A stretch of DNA of 39,341 bases. Source: Bacillota bacterium (GTDB taxonomy: Bacteria > Bacillota > Clostridia > Acetivibrionales > DSM-1351). Numbering within the stretch: the stretch's first letter is position 1; every line of letters starts with the position of its first letter. The notes under the pieces are model-generated. The model had not been told where the DNA came from and did no database searches. It saw nothing but the letters and a program-made list of their open reading frames with translations. Below are positions 1 to 8,469 of the stretch, one piece after another. The stretch spans positions 1-39,341 of the forward strand of contig JAEZOA010000167.1 in NCBI GenBank assembly GCA_023441625.1, given 5' to 3'. A program made the position numbers and the translations under genes.

Positions 1-262
1 TCATCAGTGAACTCTTTCCCTTTAAATATCCCATAATTTGAGATACACTATATTTGGGAGGAATACTTATTAGCATATGTATGTGGTCTGGACATGCATT
101 TGCCTCAATTATTTCTATTCCTTTCTGAGAGCATAATTTCCTTAATATTTGACCTATATCTGCTTTAATTTTTCCATATATTATCTGCCTACGATATTTT
201 GGTGCAAAAACTACATGGTATTTACAATTATATTTTGTATGTGCTAAACTTTCTGTATCCAC
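1..262 (-). mobile_element. tnpA: IS200/IS605-type transposase TnpA, 5' part (cut by window edge)
   Basis: Read on the minus strand from a GTG at 260-262, the frame stays open to the window edge. The protein (about 87 residues here) begins MDTESLAHTKYNCKYHVVFA and goes on with PKYRRQIIYGKIKADIGQIL. It has the HIHML motif typical of the single-strand Y1 transposases (HUH motif), followed by ISIPPKYSVSQIMGYLKG. The family enzyme is about 130-155 residues, so the C-terminal part with the catalytic Tyr lies outside the window. The start is set by a perfect AAAGGAGG about 7 bases upstream. These enzymes excise and insert single-stranded DNA at hairpin ends, without terminal inverted repeats. Whether the copy is intact cannot be judged here. 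Confidence 0.9.
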
Positions 263-270
263 TTGGATAA

Positions 271-327
271 CCTCCTTTGTTTTTTTTAATGCGGTTGGCA
301 AACCTGCAATTATTTTAACAAAGGAGG
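271..327 (-). promoter_or_regulatory. Hairpin that hides the tnpA ribosome binding site
   Basis: On the minus-strand transcript, bases 317-327 and 271-281 are perfectly complementary over 11 bp, and the 271-281 arm contains the tnpA Shine-Dalgarno. An inner hairpin (GGTT/AACC core, about 288-310) stacks in the loop. IS200 elements are known to repress tnpA translation with exactly this kind of RBS-sequestering leader. The pairing is seen; the repression is inferred from that precedent. Confidence 0.7.
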
Positions 328-363
328 GTTTTATTTTCCACTCAAAGCTATAAGCTTTTTGGA

Positions 364-384
364 ACCACACGTAGAACGTGTGGT
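364..384 (-). repeat. IS200 end hairpin
   Basis: A 9-bp perfect stem (ACCACACGT / ACGTGTGGT) with a 3-base AGA loop lies upstream of tnpA. IS200/IS605 elements end in such imperfect or perfect hairpins, recognised by TnpA as single-stranded DNA. The element boundary is probably a few bases outside it, near 385-395, directly before the tRNA terminator. The other end is outside the window. Confidence 0.65.
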
Positions 385-395
385 ATTCGTTTCAC

Positions 396-444
396 AATAA
401 AAGAATCATTAGAAAGGCATTTGCTTTCTAATGATTCTTTTATT
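396..444 (-). terminator. Terminator of the tRNA-Gly/tRNA-Arg transcript
   Basis: Arms 396-416 and 424-444 form a perfect 21-bp stem with a 7-base loop, beginning directly after the CCA end of tRNA-Arg. On the minus strand it ends in a T-rich TTCTTTTATT. It can act in both directions and would also shield the tRNAs from the neighbouring IS element. Confidence 0.75.
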
Positions 445-521
<77 letters not shown>

Positions 522-534
522 ATATTAAGTTTTA

Positions 535-608
535 TGGAGCGGGTAGTGGGAATCGAACCCACGCAATCAGCTTGGAAGGCTGATGTTCTACCATTGAACT
601 ACACCCGC
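535..608 (-). tRNA. tRNA-Gly (anticodon UCC)
   Basis: Minus-strand cloverleaf with acceptor stem GCGGGTG/TACCCGC (allowing a G-U), discriminator T and an encoded CCA (535-537). The T-arm has GGTTCGATTCC. The anticodon loop CTTCCAA gives UCC, which reads GGA/GGG. It is the first gene behind the promoter at 662-690 and is co-transcribed with tRNA-Arg. Confidence 0.96.
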
Positions 609-661
609 AAATAATGCTTATCATACTGGACTAAAGAGTAATTCGCCAGCCGACTTTTAAT

Positions 662-690
662 ATTATACAGGGTACATAATACTTTGTCAA
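662..690 (-). promoter_or_regulatory. Sigma-A promoter of the tRNA pair
   Basis: On the minus strand TTGACA (685-690), a 17-base spacer and TATAAT (662-667) match the vegetative consensus perfectly. The predicted start is about 50 bases before tRNA-Gly. This strength is usual for stable RNA genes. Confidence 0.85.
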
Positions 691-766
691 TATATTCTGC
701 AGATTTTTTTTAGTGTGTTTTTTAGTCCTGTGTTTTTTAGTCACACATGACTTTTTTCAGCCAGAT

Positions 767-1249
767 TTAGTCTATATAAAATATATCTGCCTTTATATCG
801 CCCTCATTAATATTTAAAATCCCATATGACTCTGGTCTGCTACTTCGAGACTCACTAATGCTTCCAGGGTTTACAATAATTTTATTATCAATATTGTCAA
901 CAACCGCTATATGTGTATGCCCAAACAAAATTACATCGGCATTTTCCTTCTCAGCCTGAGCAAGAATACGATCATAATTCCATTTTACAGAATATTTATG
1001 CCCATGAGTCATAAATATTCTTTTGCCCTCAACCTCAATGGTCTTTTCAGCGGAAATATCACCAATTCCATAATCACAGTTCCCATATACATATTCAAAT
1101 TTAATATCTGGATATAAACGACTTAATTGCACTGCATCTCTGCAATAATCTCCAAGATGTAAAACCATCTCAATCTCAGAATTTCCATCAATTACTTTTC
1201 GTGCATTAAAAATATATCCATGTGTGTCGCTCAATACAAGAACCTTCAA
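767..1249 (-). CDS. yfcE: YfcE/MJ0936-type metallophosphoesterase
   Basis: A 160-residue single-domain phosphodiesterase of the calcineurin-like superfamily. The metal-site motifs are in order: DTHG (8-11), GDY after LHL (33-35), GNCD (57-60), THGH (82-85) and GHTH (about 110-113). Length and motif spacing match the YfcE family, which hydrolyses model phosphodiesters; the natural substrate is unknown. The start is a TTG with AGGGGG about 9 bases upstream. It is the last gene of the run gerM-like, rph, rdgB, yfcE, the same order as gerM-rph-ysnA-ysnB in Bacillus subtilis, and lies 28 bases behind rdgB. Between its stop and the tRNA promoter there are two 13-bp direct repeats (715-727 and 730-742) but no clear minus-strand terminator. 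Confidence 0.93.
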   Translation of the reverse strand: MKVLVLSDTHGYIFNARKVIDGNSEIEMVLHLGDYCRDAVQLSRLYPDIKFEYVYGNCDYGIGDISAEKTIEVEGKRIFMTHGHKYSVKWNYDRILAQAEKENADVILFGHTHIAVVDNIDNKIIVNPGSISESRSSRPESYGILNINEGDIKADIFYID

Positions 1250-1277
1250 AGTGTCGTTCCCCCTAAGTTGTAAACAA

Positions 1278-1871
1278 TTATATATAATCTACTATTTTCT
1301 TTGCCATTTTATTTAATGCCTTTGCCCGATGACTTATTTTGTTCTTAACATCCATTTCCAACTCTGCCATAGTCATCTCATATTGCTTAACATAAAACAA
1401 TGGGTCATAGCCAAATCCATTACTTCCCTTACATTCAAAACCGATAAAGCCTTCACAAGTATCACGAACAACAAAGGATCTTCCATCAGGAAAAGCAATT
1501 GCAATTGCACAAACAAATCGAGCTGTTCTCTTATCAAAGGGTACATCCTTAAGCATATTCAAAAGCTTTTCATTTCTATCATTATCAGTGGCCTCAGAGC
1601 CACCAAATCTAGCAGAATATATTCCCGGTGCTCCATCTAAATAATCAACCTCAATGCCAGAGTCATCTGCAAGTACAATTGAATTTGATACTTTACATAT
1701 CTCCTGTGCCTTCTTCATTGAGTTCTCTTCAAAGGTAGTCCCATCCTCATTAACTTCAATATTTATACCTATATCACCCATAGATACAACTTCAAAAGGC
1801 ATCCCTGACATCACTTTTTTGATTTCTTCAATCTTTCCCTTGTTTTTTGTTGCTACAACCAGCATTTTCAT
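1278..1871 (-). CDS. rdgB: RdgB/HAM1-type non-canonical purine NTP pyrophosphatase
   Basis: This enzyme hydrolyses dITP, ITP and XTP to the monophosphate and pyrophosphate and so keeps deaminated purines out of nucleic acids. The 197-residue length is normal. Family motifs are visible: the substrate loop ATKNKGKIEEI near the N-terminus, ADDSGIEVDYLDGAPGIYSA with the catalytic acidic residues, GFGYDPLF, and KNKISHRAKAL near the end. The frame extends upstream to 1898, but the ATG at 1869-1871 is preferred because GGGGG lies 7 bases before it. It follows rph by 58 bases, a long-conserved pairing in Firmicutes. Confidence 0.95.
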   Translation of the reverse strand: MKMLVVATKNKGKIEEIKKVMSGMPFEVVSMGDIGINIEVNEDGTTFEENSMKKAQEICKVSNSIVLADDSGIEVDYLDGAPGIYSARFGGSEATDNDRNEKLLNMLKDVPFDKRTARFVCAIAIAFPDGRSFVVRDTCEGFIGFECKGSNGFGYDPLFYVKQYEMTMAELEMDVKNKISHRAKALNKMAKKIVDYI

Positions 1872-1929
1872 TTTGTTTCCCCCAAAAAAACATCCCATTG
1901 ATTTATTATTGCATCCAAATCAATTAAAT

Positions 1930-2649
1930 TTAACTATTTAAGACTTCCTTTTGAATCTGTATCAGTCTTTCTATACCTGATTGAGCTAAATTTAACAACA
2001 CATCTAGCTGTTTTTTATTAAAGCTAGTCTTCTCTCCCGTTGCTTGAATTTCTATAAACTCGCCTTGATCAGACATTATTACATTCATATCAACCTCTGC
2101 CGAACTATCTTCAACATAGCACAGGTCTAGGAGTTCCTCATCATTTACTACACCAACACTTGTTGCAGCTACATATCCTATAACAGGCATCTTTGAAATC
2201 AAGCCATCATCTATTAATTTCTGACATGCATCAACTAATGCAATATAGCTTCCTGTAATTGAAGCAGTTCGAGTTCCACCATCAGCCTGAATAACATCAC
2301 AATCAATAGTAATCGTTCTCTCGCCTAAAAGCTTAAGATTTACAACTGTTCTTAGTGACCTGCCTATCAAACGTTGAATTTCCTGACTCCTACCATTAAG
2401 TTTTAGTTTCGAAATATCTCTTGGATTTCTAACTCCTGTTGCCCTAGGTAGCATAGCATATTCAGCTGTTACCCAACCCTCTCCAGATTCCTTCTTAAAT
2501 GGGGGAATTCTCTCTTCAACCGAAGCAGTACAAATAACCTTTGTATCCCCCACCTCAATAAGAGCAGACCCCTCAGCATGCTTAATATAATTTCTTATAA
2601 TTTTTACAGGCCTCAATTGTGAATTATTTCTTCCGTCTTGCCTCAACAT
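1930..2649 (-). CDS. rph: Ribonuclease PH
   Basis: A phosphate-dependent 3'-5' exoribonuclease that trims tRNA 3' ends; it works as a hexamer in the cytosol. The 239-residue protein starts MLRQDGRNNSQLRPVKI and carries the conserved GSALIEVGDTKVICTASVEE, the arginine-rich stretch around IQRLIGRSLRT, and DCDVIQADGGTRTASITGSY that holds the catalytic acidic residues. The ATG at 2647-2649 follows GGAGGG closely; the frame opens 6 codons earlier but without a good ribosome binding site. It lies in the operon between the GerM-like gene and rdgB. Confidence 0.96.
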   Translation of the reverse strand: MLRQDGRNNSQLRPVKIIRNYIKHAEGSALIEVGDTKVICTASVEERIPPFKKESGEGWVTAEYAMLPRATGVRNPRDISKLKLNGRSQEIQRLIGRSLRTVVNLKLLGERTITIDCDVIQADGGTRTASITGSYIALVDACQKLIDDGLISKMPVIGYVAATSVGVVNDEELLDLCYVEDSSAEVDMNVIMSDQGEFIEIQATGEKTSFNKKQLDVLLNLAQSGIERLIQIQKEVLNS

Positions 2650-2784
2650 ATTCCCTCCACAAATCAAAAACTACTCTCTAAATATATCTAAAATAAGCTA
2701 TAAAAACATCTGTATATTTAGATAAAATAAAAGGTTAATAGTTATTGGTTTTGCATATATCATTTTCATTTCTCTTTACATTAA

Positions 2785-2812
2785 AGGTTCAGAGAGAATC
2801 CCCTCTGAACCT
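2785..2812 (-). terminator. Hairpin at the end of the GerM-like gene
   Basis: Ten-bp arms AGGTTCAGAG/CTCTGAACCT overlap the stop codon of the lipoprotein gene. The T-rich tail on the minus strand is weak (CCTTTAATGT), so it may only partly terminate before rph or stabilise the mRNA end. Confidence 0.4.
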
Positions 2813-4016
2813 AAGAGCCCTTTTTTTCATCCATAATCCTATTAAAAGTTGTGGGAAGATTCTTTGTGACTGCTATCTCAGTACCCTCAGGAAGGGTAGT
2901 TTCTTTTCCAGCTATCAATATTTTTACCTTATTGATACCTTCTATCTGGTTAACTGTGTAATATATCTGATTTAGTAAACATTCTTCCTTTTCAGAACCA
3001 CCATAATCACTAATCTGAGAAGAAAAATCTAGTATTACTAAATCCCCCTGCAAAGCACATGAAAGTAATTTTGTTTCCTTTTGAAAGGAAGTAAAATACT
3101 TAGAGTCACTTGGTTCTTTAATAAGTTCAGCAAACATGCTGATTGGAAATTGATCATCATCAGTTTTTTCAAGTTGTGTTGTTACTGGCACTAAATAATT
3201 AAAATTCTTGTTCCCATAACACATATAATATAAATCACACTTCACATAGCCTTCTTTAAGTTGTGTCTCCTCTGCGTTAATAAAAGTATTATTTCTGTTT
3301 CTAGTCTCTGATAAACTAGTTCCATTATTTAGTTTAGCAACAGTTTTTCCTTCAACCCTTATACTTACATTCGAAATTGTTTTAAACCCTGTTAAAGTAT
3401 AAATTACTGAAGAAATTGCCATTTGTTCATCTTGTTTAGTTGGAAGGTTCATAAATTCTTTAGAAAAATCTATAATCGCTTCACCATTTTTAATACTCAT
3501 ACCCTTTATCTTTGTTGCCTGTGGTAAAACAGGGTAAAGTCCATAATAGTCAAGCTGCTCTCTAATAACTGGCTCATCCACTAAACCACTTATTGCCGCT
3601 TTTGCTAGCCCCTCTTGTTTCAATACACTTCTTGTAACTGGAATTAATAATCTATCCTTATTTCTATAATACAATGTAATAAGAACACTATCTTTATTAT
3701 CTGAATTGGCGATGACACCCTCTCCAAAACCATTATTAATTATAATCCCACCGCTCCCAATATCATCCTTAATTCCACTACTTCTTCCGCTAGAAACAGA
3801 TGATGTATCAATTACAGCGTTTGGGTCTGATACGGAAGCCACTGCGCTATTTGAGCTCCCTGATATAGTCCCATTGGCAACTTCAGTCTCATCATTCAAT
3901 GTTTGCACAGCTTTTGGGATAATTGGTTCTGAATCTACTGCATCCTTCTGTCCGATAAAAGAGCATCCAGTGGTCAAAAACACTACTGCTAATACAATAC
4001 TGACAACCCTTTTCAT
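2811..4016 (-). CDS. gerM: GerM-like lipoprotein with two GerMN domains
   Basis: A 401-residue lipoprotein. The signal peptide ends in the lipobox LTTGC with the lipidated Cys at residue 18. A Ser/Asn/Gly-rich linker (about 25-105) leads to two GerMN repeats (about 110-230 and 255-385). Each has the pattern LYY...LIPVT(R/T), then KEP, then a short conserved core ending in V(I)IDFS and a final GI..V.I..G segment. GerM is needed in Bacillus for sporulation and germination. The Clostridium copy sits directly before rph-rdgB-yfcE, the order seen around gerM in Bacillus. The start is supported by GAGGAGG 6 bases upstream. The amidase 88 bases upstream also acts on the wall, which fits a shared role in peptidoglycan turnover. 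Confidence 0.85.
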   Translation of the reverse strand: MKRVVSIVLAVVFLTTGCSFIGQKDAVDSEPIIPKAVQTLNDETEVANGTISGSSNSAVASVSDPNAVIDTSSVSSGRSSGIKDDIGSGGIIINNGFGEGVIANSDNKDSVLITLYYRNKDRLLIPVTRSVLKQEGLAKAAISGLVDEPVIREQLDYYGLYPVLPQATKIKGMSIKNGEAIIDFSKEFMNLPTKQDEQMAISSVIYTLTGFKTISNVSIRVEGKTVAKLNNGTSLSETRNRNNTFINAEETQLKEGYVKCDLYYMCYGNKNFNYLVPVTTQLEKTDDDQFPISMFAELIKEPSDSKYFTSFQKETKLLSCALQGDLVILDFSSQISDYGGSEKEECLLNQIYYTVNQIEGINKVKILIAGKETTLPEGTEIAVTKNLPTTFNRIMDEKKGS

Positions 4017-4104
4017 ATTAAGTCCTCCTCATTTTTGAAAAAATTTCCATAAAATAATTATAGACTAAATATAAATTAATTATTATTTCCCGTTCTAATA
4101 CAGC

Positions 4105-5952
4105 TTATTTTTGTGTATCAGTATTTTCTGTCTTTTCAAGCTCTGTATCAATACCTGTATTATTTGCTTTCTCTGTGTCGGCAGACTTTTCAAGCCCTGT
4201 AGAATCTACATTACTATTCTCCAGCTCTAAAGTAGCCTTTGCTTCTTTTTCTATTTTAATTTGTTCTAACGACTTAACTATCGCATCACATAAAGCTTTT
4301 GAAGTTTTTTGCTGATATTCCTCACTTAATAATTTTTTTGCTTCACTTAAATTTGTTACAAATCCAATTTCAGCAAGAGCTGAAGGCATTTTAGTGTATT
4401 TAAGCACCACTAGCCCTGGTCTTTCGACAGTTTTTCTATCTACTGAGTTAAGATTGCTGATTAATAACTCTTGAATAATCTTTGCAAACTTTTCTCCTGT
4501 AAAGAATGTGTCTCCTTCTTGTTCAGGATAATATAATGTCTCTGTGCCGCTAACTTTACTACTATCAATTGCATTATTATGAATACTAATAAAAAGTGTC
4601 GCATTTAATGCATTAGCGATATATGGTCTATCGTAAAGACCTACAAAGGTATCATCCTGGCGGAGCATAAAGGTTTTAATATTATTTTCCTTAAGCAACT
4701 TCTCAAGCTTCAAAGCAATAGCTAAGTTTAATTCCTTCTCTACAGCAGAATTTTTTGACGCACCCGGGTCTTGCCCACCGTGTCCGGCATCAATAACCAC
4801 TAGTAATTCATCATCTTTTGCTGGCGTTAGCAAATTAATCTCAGTCTGATTTCGTTTTTCATTATAAGACGTAAAAAACTTAAATTCTTTTTTTGTATTA
4901 AACACAATATGAGTATCACTTGTTTCCTTATCTCTAAATACTTTAATAGAATTAACCAATGCATCGTTTATGTTAAAAGTCTCATCTACAAGACTTATAG
5001 GCGAACTTGCAGGAATAATCATCGTATATTTGTTGTTTTCAATATCATATTCATCTTTAAAATAATTTGTTATTGTTGAGTTTACATTTGCAAGCTTAAT
5101 TCCCTTTAAAGAAAAATATACTCTATCAAAATTATTGGTATAACCAAAATCCGCATTTATTGGCTTTTGTACAATGATTTGACAGCCGTCTTTGAGCTTT
5201 TCAACCGAAAAATTCTCCATACCTTCTAGTTCCAATTCTATTCGAGTTGAATTGGTATCAACAGCTAAAACACTAATTCCCTTCACAAGGTTTAAATTTG
5301 TTTTAATTGTTTGAACTTCTTTTGAGCTTTTAACATTCTTAAAATCAATTACTATTTTGTTTGGATTTGTATGACGCTGCGCCTCATATCCCTTGAAATT
5401 ATTTATTGTTATTGTAACAATATCTTTTTCATTAGAGTTTTTACTACTTATATTTTTTACAGACCCGATGGTGGATATGGTGATTGTTTTAGCTTTATCA
5501 TCAGTTACTAAAGTGTGATCTGCGATATTCTTAAAAAAATCAGTTGGTATAACTAACCTATCGTTTATCTTCTTTGCTGGCGCACTAAGTAGTATGGTTT
5601 TTCCATTTATCTTTGCTTTATTATCATTGTTTTTGAATTGTAGCTTCATTTCATTATATGTAATATCCATAACCTGAGTTTTGCTATTCCAGGTAACCTT
5701 ACCGCCTAAATGCTCAAATACAGCTCTAAGTGGAAACATGGTCACTTTATTGAAAACTATACCAGGAAAGTCTGTCTTAACTGTTTCACTATCAATAATT
5801 AGCTTATATTGAGTACCAGAATATTTTGATGTCTTGCCATCATAGTTTAAATTCATTGTTTGTGCTGCAAATACATTGTTTTGGAATACCAGTAAAGCAC
5901 AAAACATTAGAATACAAAATATTGCTTTTTTCATGTTTAATTTTCTTATCAT
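4105..5952 (-). CDS. Secreted N-acetylmuramoyl-L-alanine amidase (stalk, AMIN and Amidase_3 domains)
   Basis: The protein has 615 residues when started at the ATG (5950-5952) behind GGGGTGA; the open frame runs 21 codons further up without support. A signal peptide (1-29, ending NNVFAA) is followed by a copper-amine-oxidase-N-like stalk domain (about 35-165, with FPLRAVFEHLGGKVTW), one or two AMIN-type domains (about 175-360) and a C-terminal Amidase_3 domain (about 380-565). The zinc and catalytic residues are visible in VIDAGHGG, VEKELNLA, FISIHNNA and LAEIGFVTN. It cleaves the bond between MurNAc and the stem peptide. The last 45 residues are a Glu/Thr/Asn-rich low-complexity tail. It may be transcribed with the GerM-like gene behind it. 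Confidence 0.92.
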   Translation of the reverse strand: MIRKLNMKKAIFCILMFCALLVFQNNVFAAQTMNLNYDGKTSKYSGTQYKLIIDSETVKTDFPGIVFNKVTMFPLRAVFEHLGGKVTWNSKTQVMDITYNEMKLQFKNNDNKAKINGKTILLSAPAKKINDRLVIPTDFFKNIADHTLVTDDKAKTITISTIGSVKNISSKNSNEKDIVTITINNFKGYEAQRHTNPNKIVIDFKNVKSSKEVQTIKTNLNLVKGISVLAVDTNSTRIELELEGMENFSVEKLKDGCQIIVQKPINADFGYTNNFDRVYFSLKGIKLANVNSTITNYFKDEYDIENNKYTMIIPASSPISLVDETFNINDALVNSIKVFRDKETSDTHIVFNTKKEFKFFTSYNEKRNQTEINLLTPAKDDELLVVIDAGHGGQDPGASKNSAVEKELNLAIALKLEKLLKENNIKTFMLRQDDTFVGLYDRPYIANALNATLFISIHNNAIDSSKVSGTETLYYPEQEGDTFFTGEKFAKIIQELLISNLNSVDRKTVERPGLVVLKYTKMPSALAEIGFVTNLSEAKKLLSEEYQQKTSKALCDAIVKSLEQIKIEKEAKATLELENSNVDSTGLEKSADTEKANNTGIDTELEKTENTDTQK

Positions 5953-6114
5953 TAGTTCACCCCATAGAATTTTACCAATTTTGTCTATTATCATTATACT
6001 ATTTGTTCTACACAAGAACAGTAAATAATGACAGTTTTAAAGTAAATGTAACCTTTTCGTAAAATTTATGGTAAAAAAAATGGAAAAATAATAATAAAAT
6101 TTTAAAATCAATAG

Positions 6115-6630
6115 CTACTTACTATTTATTGATAAAATGCATCCACAGTACTTTTGTCGATATAGTTCCATTTCCTTAGCAGCCTGCTGTCCCTGTCTAA
6201 AACCCGGTCTGAAATCTCTATAAGCAAATTGAATCCCATACTTTTTTGCATAAAGCTCCCCAAGTTCTTTTATTAAAGCGTGTTTTTGATAAGGACTAAC
6301 AAGAAGGGTAGTGGTAAAAGCATCATAGCCATTTTGGGTTGCATACTCTGCCACCTTTTTCAGTCTCAAACTATAACACCTATGGCATCTCTCATCACCA
6401 ATGTCCTTCATACCTTCCCATTCATCCTGTCTAAACTCATCATCATATATAACAGGAATATTTACAATGCTGCTAAGCTTTTCTACATTCTCTTTTCTTC
6501 TATTGTGCTCCTCAATTGGATGAATATTTGGATTATAAAAATATCCATGTATCTGAAAATTTTCTTTAAAAAGCTCTTCTATTGGATATGTTGAACATGG
6601 CGCGCAGCACATGTGTAATAACAGCTTCAT
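6115..6630 (-). CDS. queH: Epoxyqueuosine reductase QueH
   Basis: A 171-residue DUF208 protein that reduces epoxyqueuosine to queuosine in tRNA, the non-homologous replacement of QueG. The metal and cluster cysteines are present: CCAPC near the N-terminus, CHRCY in the middle (with the following SLRL) and YCGC at the C-terminus. YFYNPNIHP and the PYQKH motif are also typical. A start codon 3 codons upstream touches the GGAGG, so the ATG at 6628-6630 with a 9-base spacing is preferred. It lies 27 bases after ruvB and is probably co-transcribed with the ruv genes. Confidence 0.93.
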   Translation of the reverse strand: MKLLLHMCCAPCSTYPIEELFKENFQIHGYFYNPNIHPIEEHNRRKENVEKLSSIVNIPVIYDDEFRQDEWEGMKDIGDERCHRCYSLRLKKVAEYATQNGYDAFTTTLLVSPYQKHALIKELGELYAKKYGIQFAYRDFRPGFRQGQQAAKEMELYRQKYCGCILSINSK

Positions 6631-6657
6631 TTTTTTCATCCTCCAAATAACTTTTAT

Positions 6658-7659
6658 TTATGCTTCCTCATAACACATCCCAAAATGCTCATATGCGTGT
6701 TTTGTTGCCATTCTGCCTCTCGGTGTTTTATTAATAAATCCCAGTTGTATTAGAAATGGTTCATATACATCCTCTATGGTACCAGAATCCTCACCAATGG
6801 AAGCCGCAAGTGTATCAAGACCTACAGGTCCACCACTAAATTTATTAATTATACTAAGGAGCATATTTCTATCTACACCATCTAGCCCTATCTCATCAAC
6901 CTCTAGAGCATCTAATGCATGCTTTGCAACCTTTAAGTCTATTTTACCGCTACCAATTACCTGTGCAAAATCGCGTACCCTTTTTAACAGTCTATTAGCA
7001 ATTCTAGGTGTTCCCCTTGACCTTCTTGCAATCTCTAAAGCACCGTTTTCATCAAGTTCTATGTTTAGTATCCCTGCAGATCGTTTTACTATTTGCTTTA
7101 GCTCTTCAGGTGTATACATTTCAAGCCTATTAATAACGCCAAACCTATCTCTCAGTGGTGCAGTAAGAAGTCCAGCTCGTGTAGTTGCGCCTATTAATGT
7201 AAACTTTGGAAGGTCAAGCCTTATAGAACGTGCACTTGGTCCCTTACCAATAATTATATCTAAAGCATAGTCTTCCATCGCTGGATATAATATTTCCTCA
7301 ACACTTCTATTTAGTCGATGAATCTCGTCTATAAAAAGTACATCATAAGTACCTAGATTTGTTAGTATTGCAGCTAAGTCTCCGGCTTTTTCAATAGCTG
7401 GACCAGATGTTATCCTAAGGTTAACACCCATTTCAGACGAAATTATGCTTGCTAAAGTGGTTTTACCTAAACCTGGAGGTCCGTACAGAAGCACATGATC
7501 CAATGCTTCTTTTCTTCTTTTGGCAGCCTCAATAAATACAGTCAGATTATTTTTTGCTTTGGATTGCCCTATATACTCATCTAGTCTTTTGGGTCTCAAA
7601 CTCACTTCATCAATATCATCAGTTTGAGTACCACTATTTATTAGTCTTTCGTCTTCCAT
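6658..7659 (-). CDS. ruvB: Holliday junction branch migration ATPase RuvB
   Basis: The motor of the RuvAB branch-migration complex: hexameric rings pull DNA through the RuvA-bound junction. The 333 residues carry Walker A (GPPGLGKTT), Walker B (DEIHRL), sensor 1 (GATTRAG) and the arginine-finger region (LRDRFG). The C-terminal winged helix ends with TPRGR. The start is the ATG at 7657-7659, five bases behind GGAGG; an extension of nine codons is open but unsupported. The segment covering this ribosome binding site is repeated 94 bases upstream (see 7661-7797). Confidence 0.97.
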   Translation of the reverse strand: MEDERLINSGTQTDDIDEVSLRPKRLDEYIGQSKAKNNLTVFIEAAKRRKEALDHVLLYGPPGLGKTTLASIISSEMGVNLRITSGPAIEKAGDLAAILTNLGTYDVLFIDEIHRLNRSVEEILYPAMEDYALDIIIGKGPSARSIRLDLPKFTLIGATTRAGLLTAPLRDRFGVINRLEMYTPEELKQIVKRSAGILNIELDENGALEIARRSRGTPRIANRLLKRVRDFAQVIGSGKIDLKVAKHALDALEVDEIGLDGVDRNMLLSIINKFSGGPVGLDTLAASIGEDSGTIEDVYEPFLIQLGFINKTPRGRMATKHAYEHFGMCYEEA

Positions 7660-7660
7660 C

Positions 7661-7797
7661 CTAACCTCCACGCCGACCTTTGGCAAAAATAATAATGAAA
7701 TTTATCGTGGCGGTACGCGGTCAAGTTATAACTGCATTTTTTGATTCTTTCACGCTAACCTCCACGCCAACCTTTGGCTAAAATAATAATGAAATTT
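7661..7797 (-). repeat. Direct repeat of the ruvB leader (two 43-bp copies)
   Basis: Bases 7661-7703 and 7755-7797 are identical in 41 of 43 positions, 94 bases apart, in the ruvA-ruvB gap. Each copy contains the GGAGG ribosome binding site and the 38 bases before it, so the duplication includes a complete translation initiation region. Confidence 0.9.
7721..7753 (-). CDS. Possible 10-codon leader peptide before ruvB
   Basis: In the upstream copy of the duplicated leader, a GTG (7751-7753) sits exactly where ruvB has its ATG, five bases behind GGAGG. It opens a frame for MKESKNAVIT and then stops at TGA (7721-7723). The frame, spacing and site are seen; translation and any role are inference. 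It could be only a by-product of the duplication. Confidence 0.3.
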   Translation of the reverse strand: MKESKNAVIT

Positions 7798-7826
7798 GAT
7801 CTAAGAATCCTAATTAATCAATACCA

Positions 7827-8432
7827 TTACCTTGAAAGAGACTTCAATGCCTTCATAATTAATTCCTCAACACCCATTCCCTCAACATATACACTACTTA
7901 CTGAATTTGATGCTTCAAAAGAGCTATATCCTAAAACCATTAATGCACTCACTGCCTCAGATAACGCAGAGTCATTTCCGATTTCTACGCTTATTCCATC
8001 ACCGCTAAGCTTTGTATCAGTAAGCTGTTCTTTTGATATTTTATCCTTAAGCTCTAAAATAATCCTTTGAGCCATTTTTGAACCTATACCCTGCGCCTTA
8101 GTCAGAGACTTGGTATCTTGAGAGACTACCGCAAGGGCAAATCTTGATGGAGATAGTGTAGAAATCATTGATATTGCCGCTTTAGGTCCAACGCCTGATA
8201 CTGTTATAAGCATTTCAAACATGCCCAGCTCCTCCATAGTAGAAAATCCATATAGAGCCACAAAATCTTCCCTTACATGATAGTGTGTATATATTTTTAC
8301 TTGTGCACCAATTTGCCCAATGCTATTAATGGTTGACAATGCAGTATAAATCCTATATCCAATTCCTCCTGCATCAACAATTATACTGTCATTGCCCTTA
8401 ATTTCTAATGTTCCCTTTATGTATGCAAACAT
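7827..8432 (-). CDS. ruvA: Holliday junction DNA helicase subunit RuvA
   Basis: The junction-binding subunit of RuvABC (201 residues, normal length). The N-terminal OB fold begins MFAYIKGTLEIKGND and is followed by the tandem helix-hairpin-helix motifs SGVGPKAAISM and QGIGSKMAQRI that grip the DNA backbone. The C-terminal domain III (about 150-201) that contacts RuvB contains SEAVSALMVLGYS. GGAGAGTG lies upstream of the ATG. The gene follows ruvC by 37 bases and precedes ruvB by about 170 bases, a gap enlarged by the leader duplication. Confidence 0.97.
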   Translation of the reverse strand: MFAYIKGTLEIKGNDSIIVDAGGIGYRIYTALSTINSIGQIGAQVKIYTHYHVREDFVALYGFSTMEELGMFEMLITVSGVGPKAAISMISTLSPSRFALAVVSQDTKSLTKAQGIGSKMAQRIILELKDKISKEQLTDTKLSGDGISVEIGNDSALSEAVSALMVLGYSSFEASNSVSSVYVEGMGVEELIMKALKSLSR

Positions 8433-8469
8433 TATTCACTCTCCATCTATATATATTTGTAAAAACATA

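Noticed and set aside
739..752. Small palindrome AGTCA/TGACT followed by T6 on the plus strand.
   Set aside because: No plus-strand transcript precedes it, and the stem is only 5 bp. It lies beside two 13-bp repeats of unclear use.
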